A stretch of 64,000 nucleotides of DNA from Gallionellales bacterium GWA2_54_124 (GTDB taxonomy: Bacteria > Pseudomonadota > Gammaproteobacteria > Burkholderiales > Gallionellaceae). Positions 52,608-63,300 of the stretch are shown one piece after another (position 1 is the stretch's first letter; the number at the start of each line of letters is the position of its first letter). The stretch is from contig MGWO01000007.1 of assembly GCA_001801025.1 (NCBI GenBank), positions 682,001 through 746,000 of the forward strand. Reading direction: 5' to 3'. A program made the position numbers and the translations under genes. Below the pieces are notes generated by a model. That model searched no databases. It had not been told where the DNA came from and saw nothing but the letters and a program-made list of their open reading frames with translations.

Positions 52608-53381
52608 ATGATCAACTCCCGTGTTGCACTGCTTTTTAAGAATTTGCCCGACAAGTATCCAACAATGCTGGCGCGTGATTACACCCATGTTTTGAATCAC
52701 CTGATGCAGTTGTGGAATACGCCTAAATTTGAGTCCTATATGCACGAGCTGATGATCGATCATCGCGGCGGGCGGCAGGGATTTCCCTTGAAGGGGATAG
52801 AGGAGCTGTTGTTTTTGAGCAAGCTGCACGACGTCTGCAAGAAAAATGGTTACAAACTACCTCAGTTTGAAGATCCCTGGGAGTCCATTCCCGTTTCAAA
52901 CCCGACACCGCTCGGCTTTATGCATGTGATTGAGCGCGGGCAACAGCACGCGATTGAAATCTTTCTGGGCGCCGGGGTGCGAATCGATTACCGCTTTGAA
53001 GGCGGACAGACCCCGCTGATGATTGCCGCAATTAACGGGCAGTTAGGCATCGTTCGCTACCTGATACATCAGGGCGCTGAAGTCAACGCGGCGGATTCGG
53101 GGAAATACACGGCACTGCATTGGGCGGCTTTTTACAATCACATGCAGATAGCCGGGGAATTGTGTATTGCCGGTGCGCTCATCAATGCCGTTCAAAATAG
53201 CGGAGACACGCCGCTCTCGCTGGCCGTCACCCGGGGGCACTTCGCAGCGAGCAAATTGCTGCTGGGGTGTCAGGCCGACCCAAATATTGCCGGAAATCAC
53301 GGATCTCCATTGGCAATCGCGCAAAAGCGCAACAGCCACGAGCTGCTTGTGCTGTTACGCCAGTACAGCGCACGCGCCTGA
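52608..53381 (+). CDS. Ankyrin-repeat protein
   Basis: Soluble protein of 257 residues. The first 100 residues are unrecognised. From about residue 100 on there are four ankyrin repeats (GFMHVIERGQQHAIEIFLGA; GQTPLMIAAINGQLGIVRYL; YTALHWAAFYNHMQIAGELC; GDTPLSLAVTRGHFAASKLL), and a partial fifth. Ankyrin repeats bind protein partners; the partner is unknown. No signal peptide is seen. It has its own 200-base upstream region. Confidence 0.88.
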   Translation: MINSRVALLFKNLPDKYPTMLARDYTHVLNHLMQLWNTPKFESYMHELMIDHRGGRQGFPLKGIEELLFLSKLHDVCKKNGYKLPQFEDPWESIPVSNPTPLGFMHVIERGQQHAIEIFLGAGVRIDYRFEGGQTPLMIAAINGQLGIVRYLIHQGAEVNAADSGKYTALHWAAFYNHMQIAGELCIAGALINAVQNSGDTPLSLAVTRGHFAASKLLLGCQADPNIAGNHGSPLAIAQKRNSHELLVLLRQYSARA

Positions 53382-53437
53382 TTGCGCAGGGCATCCCGAA
53401 AGCCTCTCAAAGGCTAAACTATCTCAGCCCCGCATTT

Positions 53438-54169
53438 TTAGAACTGCTCGTGTTCGCCTAAGTAGCGCCACTGTCCTGCAGGCAATAGCCCCAGCTTGAT
53501 TTTGCCGATGCGGATGCGCTTGAGGCCTGTGACCGTCAGGCCCACCAGTTCGCACATGCGGCGAATCTGGCGTTTTTTCCCTTCCCTCAAGATGAAGCGC
53601 AGCTGGTCTTCATTCTGCCAGGACACTTTAGCCGGCTTCAGATATTCGCCGTCGAGCTTTAAGCCCTGGCAGAGCAGGGCCAGACCGGAGGATTCGAGCT
53701 TGCCCTGTACGCGCACCAGATATTCTTTGTCCACTTTCGAGTCTTCGCCTATCAGTTGTTTGGCAACCCGACCGTCCTGCGTCAGTATCAGCAAGCCTTG
53801 TGAGTCGATATCCAGACGTCCGGCAGGCGCTAAGCCGATGAACTGACTGCGATGAAATTTGATCGGCGAGGGATCTTCTTTCCAGTGGGTGGCTTCATCG
53901 AGTAAAGCTGCGGCCGGTTTATAGCCGTGTTCCGCTTGTCCTGAGACATAGCCTACGGGTTTATTCATTAAGATTGTCACGCGCTCGTGCTGGACGACTT
54001 GTGCCGCCGTGCGCAGGGTGATCTGCTGGTTCGGGTAGACCTTGGTGCCCAGCAGGCTGACTGTTTCGCCATCCACATCGACCCAGCCCTTTTCGATATA
54101 GCTGTCCGCTTCGCGGCGTGAGCACAGGCCGAGTTCGGACATGCGTTTGGAGAGACGAATTTTTTCCAT
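53438..54169 (-). CDS. rluF: 23S rRNA pseudouridine synthase RluF
   Basis: RsuA/RluB/RluF-family pseudouridine synthase of 243 residues. An S4-like RNA-binding domain (IRLSKRMSELGLCSRREADS) precedes the catalytic domain with the catalytic Asp in GRLDIDSQGLLILTQDG and the C-terminal REGKKRQIRRMCELVGL. The RluF assignment (U2604 in helix 74, E. coli numbering) rests on overall similarity such as the short linker and NKPVGYVSGQ; RluB or RsuA specificity cannot be fully excluded. Its neighbours are unrelated: an ankyrin gene and a divergent lnt. Confidence 0.85.
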   Translation of the reverse strand: MEKIRLSKRMSELGLCSRREADSYIEKGWVDVDGETVSLLGTKVYPNQQITLRTAAQVVQHERVTILMNKPVGYVSGQAEHGYKPAAALLDEATHWKEDPSPIKFHRSQFIGLAPAGRLDIDSQGLLILTQDGRVAKQLIGEDSKVDKEYLVRVQGKLESSGLALLCQGLKLDGEYLKPAKVSWQNEDQLRFILREGKKRQIRRMCELVGLTVTGLKRIRIGKIKLGLLPAGQWRYLGEHEQF

Positions 54170-54390
54170 GATAATTAGGCGTATGAGTTAAGGCGCGATT
54201 TAAGCACAAAGCAGCGTGAACTGAGAACTAAATCACGCAGAAAGTTTAAATTTAAATAAAAAATGGTGCGCCGGGCCGCATCATGGTGTGCAATTTCGAG
54301 GGCGTGGCGGTAAACAGAGGCGGGTGTGCCGTCTATATTGGCAGAAATTGCGCCGGATCGGTTATGCTGCGCGGGTCTTGTGAACTGTCG

Positions 54391-55899
54391 ATGTCGAGTA
54401 TGCATAAAGTGAATAAAGAAAATGGCTTAGCCCTGCTGGCCGGCCTGTCCTGCGTGGCGGGTTTCGCGCCGTTCGGGATTTTTCCGATACCCGTTGCAGC
54501 ACTCGCGCTGCTCTTTGTGTTGTGGGGGCGCTGCGATACGCCGCGTGCGGCAGCCTATCTGGGATTTTTTTTCGGATTGGGTCTGTTTGGCGCCGGAATT
54601 TCCTGGATTTATGTTGCGCTGCACGATTTTGGCGAAATGCCAGTCTGGCTGGCAGCCCCTGCAACCCTGTTGTTTGCGGCTTTTCTGGCCTTGTTTACCG
54701 CGCTTGCGGGTTTTTTGCAGGCGCGATTTTCGCTGTTCTCCAAATGGCAAAGCTTGCTTGTGATGCCAGCGATCTGGGTGTTGATTGAATGGTTGCGCGG
54801 CATGATCTTCACGGGCTTTCCCTGGCTGACGCTGGGCTATGCGCACAGCGACAGTCCTCTGGCAGGTTTTGCCGCGCTGCTCGGGGTCTACGGCGTGTCG
54901 CTGGTCGGCGCATTTTGCGCCGGTTTGCTGGCGTTCATCTGGCAAGCGCGCTGGAGCTCGCACGGGAAAATGGCCTGTGCGATATTCGCCGCCCTGTGGG
55001 CCGGCGGCGAGTTGCTGCGCTCTGTTGCATGGACACACGCTGTCGGTGCCCCTTTTTCAGTCACGCTGGTGCAGGGTAACATCGGGCAGGACATCAAATT
55101 TACTGAGGAGGCGCTCGCGGGTACGCTAGATACTTACCGGCGTCAGGTGTTGCAGCATCCGGCGAAACTGACGGTACTGCCGGAAACCGCACTGCCGGTG
55201 CTGCGCGATGAAGTGCCGCAGGAATTGCTCGATCAGTTGCGCGAGCATGCCAGACGCAATCAGGGGGATGTACTCGCTGGCGTATTCGAGCGGGACCGCG
55301 GCGGCTATTACAACAGCGTGATTGCGCTGGGTGCCTCTGAAGACGCTTTTGCTCAGGAATCGCCGCATTACCGTAAACATCATCTGGTGATTTTCGGCGA
55401 GTTTATTCCCTTTCGACCGGTGTTCGGCTGGCTGATCAATGAAATACTGAATATCCCGATGGGCGATCTGGCGCGCGGCGAGGCTGAGCAGGCACCGTTG
55501 TCAGTCGCCGGGCAGCAGGTTGCGGTGAATATCTGCTATGAAGACGTGTTCGGTGAGGAAATTATCAGCGCGCTGCCGGCTGCGACCTTGCTGGTCAACG
55601 TCACCAATGACGGCTGGTACGGACATTCTCATGCGGCCGCACAGCATAATCAGATCTCGCAGTTTCGTGCGCTTGAAACCGGTCGCATGATGCTGCGCGC
55701 AACCAATACCGGTGTGACCTCTCTCATCGGGGTGAATGGCCGTGTGCTGCAACAGCTGCCGCAACACCAGTCCGGGGTGCTGCAAGGCCAGGCGCAGGGC
55801 TATGCGGGCAGCACGCCTTACGTGCGCTGGGGCAATATGGGCGTGCTCCTGCTGATTGCGCTGATGCTTGCAGTCGGCAGGTTGCGAAGCGGACGCTAG
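54391..55899 (+). CDS. lnt: Apolipoprotein N-acyltransferase
   Basis: Inner-membrane enzyme that N-acylates apolipoproteins, the last step of lipoprotein maturation. About 502 residues: six or so N-terminal membrane helices (LALLAGLSCVAGFAPFGIFP), then a nitrilase-type periplasmic domain with the Glu of LPETALPV, the Lys region, and the Cys of VNICYEDVFGEE, followed by NVTNDGWYG and a last helix. I place the start at ATG 54391; the open frame reaches 54283, but the extra residues are not hydrophobic or family-like. ATG 54400 is another option. The GIY-YIG gene follows after 2 bases. Confidence 0.93.
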   Translation: MSSMHKVNKENGLALLAGLSCVAGFAPFGIFPIPVAALALLFVLWGRCDTPRAAAYLGFFFGLGLFGAGISWIYVALHDFGEMPVWLAAPATLLFAAFLALFTALAGFLQARFSLFSKWQSLLVMPAIWVLIEWLRGMIFTGFPWLTLGYAHSDSPLAGFAALLGVYGVSLVGAFCAGLLAFIWQARWSSHGKMACAIFAALWAGGELLRSVAWTHAVGAPFSVTLVQGNIGQDIKFTEEALAGTLDTYRRQVLQHPAKLTVLPETALPVLRDEVPQELLDQLREHARRNQGDVLAGVFERDRGGYYNSVIALGASEDAFAQESPHYRKHHLVIFGEFIPFRPVFGWLINEILNIPMGDLARGEAEQAPLSVAGQQVAVNICYEDVFGEEIISALPAATLLVNVTNDGWYGHSHAAAQHNQISQFRALETGRMMLRATNTGVTSLIGVNGRVLQQLPQHQSGVLQGQAQGYAGSTPYVRWGNMGVLLLIALMLAVGRLRSGR

Positions 55900-55901
55900 C
55901 G

Positions 55902-56153
55902 ATGTGGGTCTGTTATTTGCTGCGCTGTGCAGACGACACGCTGTATTGCGGAATCACCAATGATCTTGATAAACGTCTTTACGCGCACAACGCCGGAACG
56001 GCGGCTAAATATACCCGGGCGCGCGGGCCTGTGGCGCTGGTGTTTAGCGAGTCCTGTGCGGACCGGTCGGCGGCCTCTAAGCGGGAGCTGGCGATTAAGA
56101 AATTGACTCGGGGCGAAAAATTGCTGCTGATTGCCCGTGTTGCAGGCTGTTAA
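55902..56153 (+). CDS. GIY-YIG domain protein (UPF0213/YhbQ type)
   Basis: Small protein of 83 residues that is essentially one GIY-YIG nuclease domain: WVCYLLRCADDTLYCGITND carries the two tyrosine-containing strands, and the Arg of KRLYAHN and the Glu of ALVFSES are in the expected places. Stand-alone members act on DNA, but their roles are poorly defined. It is co-transcribed with lnt and its end overlaps the convergent PAS-GGDEF gene by 4 bases. Confidence 0.88.
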   Translation: MWVCYLLRCADDTLYCGITNDLDKRLYAHNAGTAAKYTRARGPVALVFSESCADRSAASKRELAIKKLTRGEKLLLIARVAGC

Positions 56154-57208
56154 GCCGCATCAAACCGTTGGAATTTTCCGGTTAGTTCGTTGAGTGATTG
56201 CTGAGTGAAGAACCGGTAACTGTTGCGCCCCTCTTTTTTTGCCTGATACATGGCAATGTCGGCATTGATCAGCAGCAGCTTTTCATCATCGCCGTGCTGC
56301 GGATAGGCTGCGATACCGATGCTGCCGGAAATACTGATTTCATGTTTGTCTATGTTAAAGGGGAGATTGAGACTGCGCAGAACTTTTTCGGCAACCTTAG
56401 CCGCATCGCACTCCTGATCGATTGCGTGGAGCAATATGACAAACTCATCGCCACCGATTCGGGCGATGGTGTCCGATTCCCTGACGCAAGACAGCAGCCG
56501 CACGGCGACCTGTTGCAGCAACTGATCCCCCGCCTCATGTCCCAGCGTGTCGTTGACCGGTTTGAATTTGTCCAGATCAAGGAACATGAGCGCCATTGTC
56601 GATTTGTCGCGCCGGGCTCTGACAACTGACTGTTGCAGTCGCTCGCTGAGCAGCGCGCGGTTGGGCAGATTGGTGAGCGGGTCATAGTGCGCCATGTAGC
56701 GCAGACGTTCATCGATGTTTTTGCGCACCGTAATATCCGACAGCGTGCCTATCATGCGCAGCGGTTTGCCATTTGCACCGTGACTGACGATCATGCCGCG
56801 CGCCAGCACCCATTTGACAGCGCCGTCGCGGCACAAAATGCGATGCTCGTTGTAATAGCTGTTGCCGTTCCCTGAGAGGTAATTTTGTATGCTCGCATCG
56901 ACCTCGGCGCGGTCATCCGGATGGATGTGCTGATGCCAGGTGGTTTCGTAGGCGGTTGTATCCTCGTCGTTGTAGTTGACGATTTCCTTGTAGCGCGGCG
57001 ACAAGGTCACGGTGTTTTGCGGAATGTCCCAGTCCCACACGCCTTCCCCGGCACCTTCGAGCGCAAATTTCCAGCGCTCCTCACTTTGGCGCAGCTCACG
57101 GGCCAGTTTAGCCAGTGTCACACTGGCCGCCAGCAGGCTAATAATGACGAAGCCGGCCAGTGCCAGCAAATAATCTTCGCCAGCCAGATTCAGGAAAAAA
57201 TCCATCAT
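56150..57208 (-). CDS. Membrane PAS-GGDEF diguanylate cyclase
   Basis: Protein of 352 residues: one N-terminal membrane helix (about 13-33), a PAS domain of the PAS_3 type (EGAGEGVWDWDIPQNTVTLS) and a GGDEF domain with IARIGGDEFVILLHA and an RESD inhibitory site. There is no EAL domain, so it should make c-di-GMP. The genes around it are housekeeping or transport genes, so its signal cannot be guessed. Confidence 0.92.
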   Translation of the reverse strand: MMDFFLNLAGEDYLLALAGFVIISLLAASVTLAKLARELRQSEERWKFALEGAGEGVWDWDIPQNTVTLSPRYKEIVNYNDEDTTAYETTWHQHIHPDDRAEVDASIQNYLSGNGNSYYNEHRILCRDGAVKWVLARGMIVSHGANGKPLRMIGTLSDITVRKNIDERLRYMAHYDPLTNLPNRALLSERLQQSVVRARRDKSTMALMFLDLDKFKPVNDTLGHEAGDQLLQQVAVRLLSCVRESDTIARIGGDEFVILLHAIDQECDAAKVAEKVLRSLNLPFNIDKHEISISGSIGIAAYPQHGDDEKLLLINADIAMYQAKKEGRNSYRFFTQQSLNELTGKFQRFDAA

Positions 57209-57290
57209 GCGCTTTGATATCCTTTTAGGCGCACGGCTGTGGAACGAGGTGGCAGGTGTTGGTTAATATGCTGTTTATTCAGGGGCGCGA

Positions 57291-58580
57291 TCATTTGTAG
57301 AGCAGATGGGGCAGCCAGGTTGAGAGGGCGGGAATATAAGTGATTAAGCCCAGATAGACAAGCATCACGCCGACCCAGGGCAGGGTGGCGATCGATACTT
57401 CCGTTAACCCTTCTTTTGCCAGATGGCTCGCGACAAACAGATTCAGTCCCACCGGAGGGTGGATCATGCCGATCTCCATGTTGACCACCATGATGATGCC
57501 TAAATGGATAGGGTCGATTCCCATGGCTTTGGCGATAGGCAGGAACAACGGCGCTAAAATCAGCACGATGGAAGTCGGTTCCATGAATTGCCCGGCGGCG
57601 AGCAGTGCCAGATTCACCATCAGCAAAAACATCCACGGTTGCAGATTTTGCGCCACCACCCAGGCTGACATTTCCTGCGGAATTTGTTCTGAGGTCATTA
57701 AAAATGAGAACAAAATCGCATTGGTGATGATGTAGAGCAGCATTGCGCTGGTGTTGGCCGCGCTGAGCAGGGTTTTGGGTATCTGACGCCAGGACAGGTC
57801 ATCGCTGAAAAACTTGGCGGCGACGAACGCGTAGACGGCGGCAACCGCGGCCGCTTCCGTCGGCGTGAACAGGCCGCCGTAAATGCCGCCGATCACCAGT
57901 ACCACCATGAAGATCCCGCTCCAGGCATCGCGGAACGACTGCCAGAATTCGGCTGCGGTGGGTTTAGGGGCAACGGGGAAGTTTTTTCGTTTGGCCTGTA
58001 TGAAGACCAGCGACATCATGATGATCGCCAGCATGATGCCGGGCACGATCCCTGCGATGAACATCTTGCCTGCGCTCTCTGAGGTGGCGACCGAGTAGAT
58101 GATCATCACGATGGACGGCGGAATCAGGATGCCGAGCGAGCCTGCGGAGGTGATGAGGCCAACGGAAAAACGTTTCGGGTATCCCGCCTTGATCATCGCG
58201 GGCAGCATCACCGAGCCGATCGCCATCACGGTGGCCGGACTCGAACCCGAGATCGTGGCGAAGAAGGCGCAGGCTAACACGGCTGCCATCGCCACGCCGC
58301 CAGGCATCCAGCCGACCAGATTGCTGGCAAAGCGCACGATACGCGCGGCAATTTTACCGTCGATCAGGAACTGGCCGGACAAGACGAAAAACGGTACAGC
58401 CATGATGGAAAAACTCTCTAATCCGGTGAATAGTCGCTGCGAGATGATGTTAACCGTCTCGATGGAAAAGGAAGAAAATCCCAGCAGATAAATCAGTACC
58501 GTGGTGCCGAGTGCAATTGAAATTGGGGTGCTGGTGAGCAGCAGTAGCAGCAGGATGCTGATGATGAGCAGCGCGGTCAT
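57291..58580 (-). CDS. dctM: TRAP transporter large permease (DctM)
   Basis: Large membrane subunit of a tripartite ATP-independent transporter, of 429 residues and about 12 hydrophobic segments. Landmarks are FFATISGSSPATVMAIGSVM, SAGSLGILIPPSIVMIIYS, GGLFTPTEAAAVAAVYAF and IGMIHPPVGLNLFV, all typical of DctM. Sodium-coupled import of the solute delivered by DctP is expected. It overlaps dctQ by 4 bases. Confidence 0.94.
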   Translation of the reverse strand: MTALLIISILLLLLLTSTPISIALGTTVLIYLLGFSSFSIETVNIISQRLFTGLESFSIMAVPFFVLSGQFLIDGKIAARIVRFASNLVGWMPGGVAMAAVLACAFFATISGSSPATVMAIGSVMLPAMIKAGYPKRFSVGLITSAGSLGILIPPSIVMIIYSVATSESAGKMFIAGIVPGIMLAIIMMSLVFIQAKRKNFPVAPKPTAAEFWQSFRDAWSGIFMVVLVIGGIYGGLFTPTEAAAVAAVYAFVAAKFFSDDLSWRQIPKTLLSAANTSAMLLYIITNAILFSFLMTSEQIPQEMSAWVVAQNLQPWMFLLMVNLALLAAGQFMEPTSIVLILAPLFLPIAKAMGIDPIHLGIIMVVNMEIGMIHPPVGLNLFVASHLAKEGLTEVSIATLPWVGVMLVYLGLITYIPALSTWLPHLLYK

Positions 58581-59089
58581 GCTGCGGCCTCCTCGTTATG
58601 TCCACCCATGTCGTGCACGGGGAGATTGCCGGTTTGAATAAATGTTTTGAGTACCTGCATGAAACGGTAGCACATCAGACCTGAACCGAAGGGGATAGCC
58701 AGATAGACGATCCACATCGGCATTTCAAGATCCGGCGAGACTTGTCCTGTGCCGTGGATGAACAACACCCAGCGCGCGCCGAAAAATGAAATCGAACCGG
58801 TGAAAATAATGCCCAAAGAGAGCGCCATGGTGACCATGGCTTGTCTTATCGGCGGGCTGACCCAGTTGACCAGAAAATCCACACCGATGTGAATGCCGGT
58901 GCGCACCCCGTAGGCGGCACCGAATTTGGCCATCCAGATGAACAGATAGATGGTCAGTTCCTGTGCCCAGTCGATGCCGGAACCGGTGGTATAGCGCATC
59001 ACGACGGCAGCAAAGGTGACAAGCGTTGCGGCTGCCATAAAACTGGCAATCAGAAACTCCTCGAAGTGATTCAAAAAGCGGTTGATCAT
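58577..59089 (-). CDS. dctQ: TRAP transporter small permease (DctQ)
   Basis: Small membrane subunit, 170 residues, four hydrophobic segments. FAAVVMRYTTGSGIDWAQEL and MAKFGAAYGVRTGIHIGVDF are the DctQ signature parts. It bridges DctP-delivered solute import with DctM. It is transcribed after dctP (50-base gap) and overlaps dctM. Confidence 0.92.
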   Translation of the reverse strand: MINRFLNHFEEFLIASFMAAATLVTFAAVVMRYTTGSGIDWAQELTIYLFIWMAKFGAAYGVRTGIHIGVDFLVNWVSPPIRQAMVTMALSLGIIFTGSISFFGARWVLFIHGTGQVSPDLEMPMWIVYLAIPFGSGLMCYRFMQVLKTFIQTGNLPVHDMGGHNEEAAA

Positions 59090-59139
59090 GGTGCACCCCA
59101 GGGATGCCGGGACACGCGTTAACGCGCCCCGGTTGGTCG

Positions 59140-60183
59140 TTATTTTTTAGACGTGGCTTTGTCAGCAGGTTTGGCTGCAGCCTGTTCTTTGGCGACCTGT
59201 GCGGCGGTCGTGTTGGCAATTTTAATCAGGTCGGCACCGACCACCGATTCGAATTGTTTTTGCAACGGCAGCAGGATTTTTTGCCACTCGGCGCGCTCAG
59301 CGGGCGTCAGGGTATAGACGGTGGTGGTTTTAGCGGCAATCACGCGAGCCAGAGCATCGTCGTTATCCTTTTGTGCGATCGTGCGTTCATACACGGTGGC
59401 TTCGTTCATCGCCTGATTGAGCGAGGTGCGTACGTCGGCCGGCAGACCGTCCCAGAACGTTTTGTTGACGATCACCGCATAGCCCAGATAGCCATGGTTG
59501 GAAATCGTCATGTGTTTTTGCACCTCGTGCATCTTCTGGGTGTAAAAATTCGACACGGGATTTTCTGTGCCATCGACAACGCCCTGCTGCAAGGCCGTAT
59601 AGACTTCGCTGAACGCCATGACCTGCGGGTTAGCGCCCAGTGCTTTCATCTGCGCATTAAGCACCTTGGAGGATTGAATGCGCATTTTAAGACCGTTCAA
59701 GTCGGTCGGCGCATGCATGGGCCTGTTCGAACTCATTTGCTTGAAACCGTTATCCCAGAAGGTCAAGCCGGTGACGCCTTTGGTGTCGAGTTTCGCAAAC
59801 AGCCTTTTACCCGCCTCGCCATCCATGACGCGGTGCAGCGTTTCCTGATTCGGGAACAGGAAAGGCAGATCGAACAACTGAAATTCAGGAGCGCCCATCG
59901 GCCCGAATTTGGATAAGGAAGGGGCGAGCATTTGCACGGCGCCGCTTTGCAGTGCCTCGATTTCTTCACGGTCTTTGTATAACTGGCTGTTCGGATAGAC
60001 TTCGATTTTAACCCGTCCCTTAGTCAGCTTTTCGGCGATTTGCTTGAAGTGCTCGGCAGCTTGACCCTTCGGTGTGTCAGGGGCAACAACATGGCTGAAC
60101 TTGATGATAATTTCACCGGCTGCATGCGCTACGCCTGAGATGCCTAGGGCCAGCACACACATCGCTATCGTACGTAATTTCAT
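59140..60183 (-). CDS. dctP: TRAP transporter substrate-binding protein (DctP)
   Basis: Periplasmic solute-binding protein of 347 residues with a cleavable signal peptide (MKLRTIAMCVLALGISGVAHA). The mature part begins IIIKFSHVVAPDTPKGQAAE and contains LNGLKMRIQSSKVLNAQMKA and VVDGTENPVSNFYTQKM; the arginine in KMRIQ is the usual carboxylate-binding residue. A C4-dicarboxylate or similar organic acid is the probable ligand. An AAGGAGCG ribosome site precedes the ATG. First gene of dctPQM. Confidence 0.94.
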   Translation of the reverse strand: MKLRTIAMCVLALGISGVAHAAGEIIIKFSHVVAPDTPKGQAAEHFKQIAEKLTKGRVKIEVYPNSQLYKDREEIEALQSGAVQMLAPSLSKFGPMGAPEFQLFDLPFLFPNQETLHRVMDGEAGKRLFAKLDTKGVTGLTFWDNGFKQMSSNRPMHAPTDLNGLKMRIQSSKVLNAQMKALGANPQVMAFSEVYTALQQGVVDGTENPVSNFYTQKMHEVQKHMTISNHGYLGYAVIVNKTFWDGLPADVRTSLNQAMNEATVYERTIAQKDNDDALARVIAAKTTTVYTLTPAERAEWQKILLPLQKQFESVVGADLIKIANTTAAQVAKEQAAAKPADKATSKK

Positions 60184-60325
60184 GATTCGCTCCTTGTATG
60201 AGTTCTGATCATTATTATGGGCAAGGCGCCTAAAAAATCGGGTCGTTTGCCGTTGTGAGAAATATACGAGTGTTATGCGCTAGTGCCAAGTGAAAAAATA
60301 AATTCCGGGATGTTTTATCGTGTGC

Positions 60326-63300
60326 TCAAGCCTGATGAGCGCCCTGATAGAAACAAATTTGATTTCTACCTGCCGCTTTGGCCTGATACATCGCTGCATC
60401 AGCCCATTTTAAAATCTCATCACCATCTGCATCGTGACCCATAAAAATGGCAATGCCGATGCTTGCTGAGCAATGGTGTTTAACAAGGGTGTCTGCGGTG
60501 CCCTCATGTCGTACTGTCAGCAGGTAAGGTTCGGCGAGGGAGGCGCGTATTTTTTCCGCGATAGATTGCGCTTGCATAACCGAGTCTGACTGCGTTGTAT
60601 CCAGCTCGCTCAACATCACAGTAAATTCATCGCCACCGAAGCGCGACACGGTATCGATTTCTCTGACGCAGGCTTTCAGGCGACGGGCAACTTCGATCAG
60701 TAGTGCATCGCCAACGACATGGCCGTGCGTGTCATTGAGCGGTTTGAAATTGTCCAGATCAAGGAACATCAGCGCACAGTAGCGGTCACTGCGACGGCTG
60801 GCCATTATCGCGTGTGCCAGGCGTTCATTCATCAGACGTCTGTTCGGCAAATGGGTGAGCGAGTCATAGAACGCCAGTTGATGGATGTCCTCTTCCAGTC
60901 TTTTTCGTTCCGTGATATCGCGCGTGACAGCCAGTTGCACCGTCTGACCGTATTCCTGCATCGGCACGGCATGGGTTTCCAGTATCCGGCGTCCGCCCTT
61001 GAGTCCCCGTATTTCAAACTCCATTTGCACCGATTCTCCGGCCAGTACCCGCTGATGCATACGGGAAAATTCTTTGCGGTATTCGGGGGCAATTAATTCC
61101 AGAATATTGCGTCCTGCAATCTGTGTCAGCGAATCCGCCTCTATCATCCTCAGACCCGCCGGATTCATCTGCGTGAGTTTTCCCTGTGCATCCACAATTT
61201 TTATGCATTCAGGTTCATTTTCAATGATGGCTCTCAAGCGGGATTCGCTTTCAACAAGCTGCGCTTCAGCCAGTTTGCGCTCTGAGATGTCGATAAAGGT
61301 GGCGATGGCTCCCGTAATCACGCCGTCGGTCATAATAGGCTGTGCCCAGTACTCCACCGGAATCGCGCTGCCGTCCCGGCGCCAGAATACTTCATCCACA
61401 CTGTGCGCTTTTTCATTTTTTTGATAGGCCATATACATTTTGCATTGTGCCGCCGGATAAAGGGTGCCGTCTGCATATGAATGGTGAATCAGTTCGTGAA
61501 TATGAACGCCGATCACCTCCTTCGCGTGTTCATAGCCCAAAATGCGCAGAAAGGAGGGATTGACAAAGGTGCAGTTTCCATTCGTATCGATGCCGTAAGC
61601 ACCCTCTGCCATTGAGGACAGCAGTGAATTCATCTTCAGGTTGGTCGCTTGGAGTATGGTCTCAGTCCGTTTGCGATCGGTAATATCGAGAAATGCCCAC
61701 AGCGATTCCCCTCGCGAGGAATTGAGCATCGAGCCGCTCATGTCTACCCAGATGCGCCGGCCATTTTTGCAAATATGCTCCAGTTGAGTGCGAAATACTT
61801 TGCCCGATTCCAGCAGCGGATAAGCGATTTCGCCAAGTTCCTTGTAGGCTTGGTCGTCAACGAAGTTCTGGCGCGTCGAGATTCCCGTCATTTCTCCGGG
61901 TTGATAACCCATCATTTTTTCATAGGCAGGATTAGCCCAGATAATGGTGCGGTCTTTTACGCGTACGATGCCGATCAGATCATTTTCCAGCATGGCTTTT
62001 TGTTCGCTCAGCATGGTCCTTATTTGTGCTTCGCTGTTTTTTTGTTCGGTGATGTCGCTGATTGAGGTGACTCTGACATCGCGTCCCCGATAGTGCATCA
62101 TCTTTCCGCAAATAAGGGCGGGGAATGTCGAGCCATTTTTATGCTGGCAGAGTGCTTCATAGGGAAGTTCGTAACCTGAGGAGATATTGCGTTTGACCAG
62201 CTCCCGATCTTGTTCAGCAATAAATTCGGTTCCCGGTTTACCGATGATTTCCTGATCTGAATAACCGAACAGGGTGCCGGCCTGACGGTTTTGTTCCAGC
62301 CCCAGACCTTGCTCGGAGATAAAGATCGCTTCGAATGCCGCCTCGCTTAACGCCCGATATTTTTCCCTGTTTTCTTCAACGGATTTTTCCAGTATTGTGC
62401 GCTGCTCAATCTCGCGCCTTAAGCGATAAACCCAATAGCTGAATAGCAGAAATAGCATCACTACGCCTGCGCCATACTGGAGCAGCGTTTCCGCTTTAAA
62501 CCCCTGTTCAATTTTTAAGCCCAGCCAGCGATTGAAAATGGCATCGGACTCTGCTTTCGGGATGCTGCTCATCGCCTTGGAAATGATCGATGCCAGTTCT
62601 GGATGCATTCTGGTAACGGCGACGCTGTGTATGCTGTGATATTCGGTTTGTCCGGAAAAGCGCAAACTCAGGAAACCGTTTTTCTTGATCGTGTAGTTGG
62701 CGGTACTCGCATCCCCCACATAGGCATCCGCAGTGCCGTTTAGCACCTGTTGTAATGCCTCGGTCGTATTTTTCGTCGTGATGAGTTGTATTTTTGGATA
62801 GTGTTTCGCCATCAACTCCTGCATGAAGTAGCCTTTTTCCACGGCAACACGCCGGCCGGCAAGATTTTCCAGGCTGCCGATAAAATTGCCTTGACCGCTA
62901 TCGATAATCACGGCGAATGCGGATTTGTACGGCTCAGAAAAAGTCAGATATTGTGAGCGCTCAGGGGTCTTGTTTGCGCAGGCGAGCATCTCAAGTTCGC
63001 CGCGTTTAGCCATGTTGAGAATTTCATCCCAGGATTTTCCGTGGATAATCTCGAAGCGCACGCCGAGCTTTTTTTCCAGTAATTTCATATAGTCGGCTGC
63101 CATCCCGACATAATTTCCCTGCTCGTCGATCCATTCATAGGGCGCAAAGTCGGAATCGACGCCCACGCGCAGTACGGGGTGTGCGGCAAGTACGGTTTTT
63201 TCTGCGTCAGTCAGATTGAGCTGGCTGGCTTTCCCGGTATAGATAAACGCATCCAGTTCGGCATCCGACAGGGGACTGTTGTGCCCTGAATCAGAAAAAG

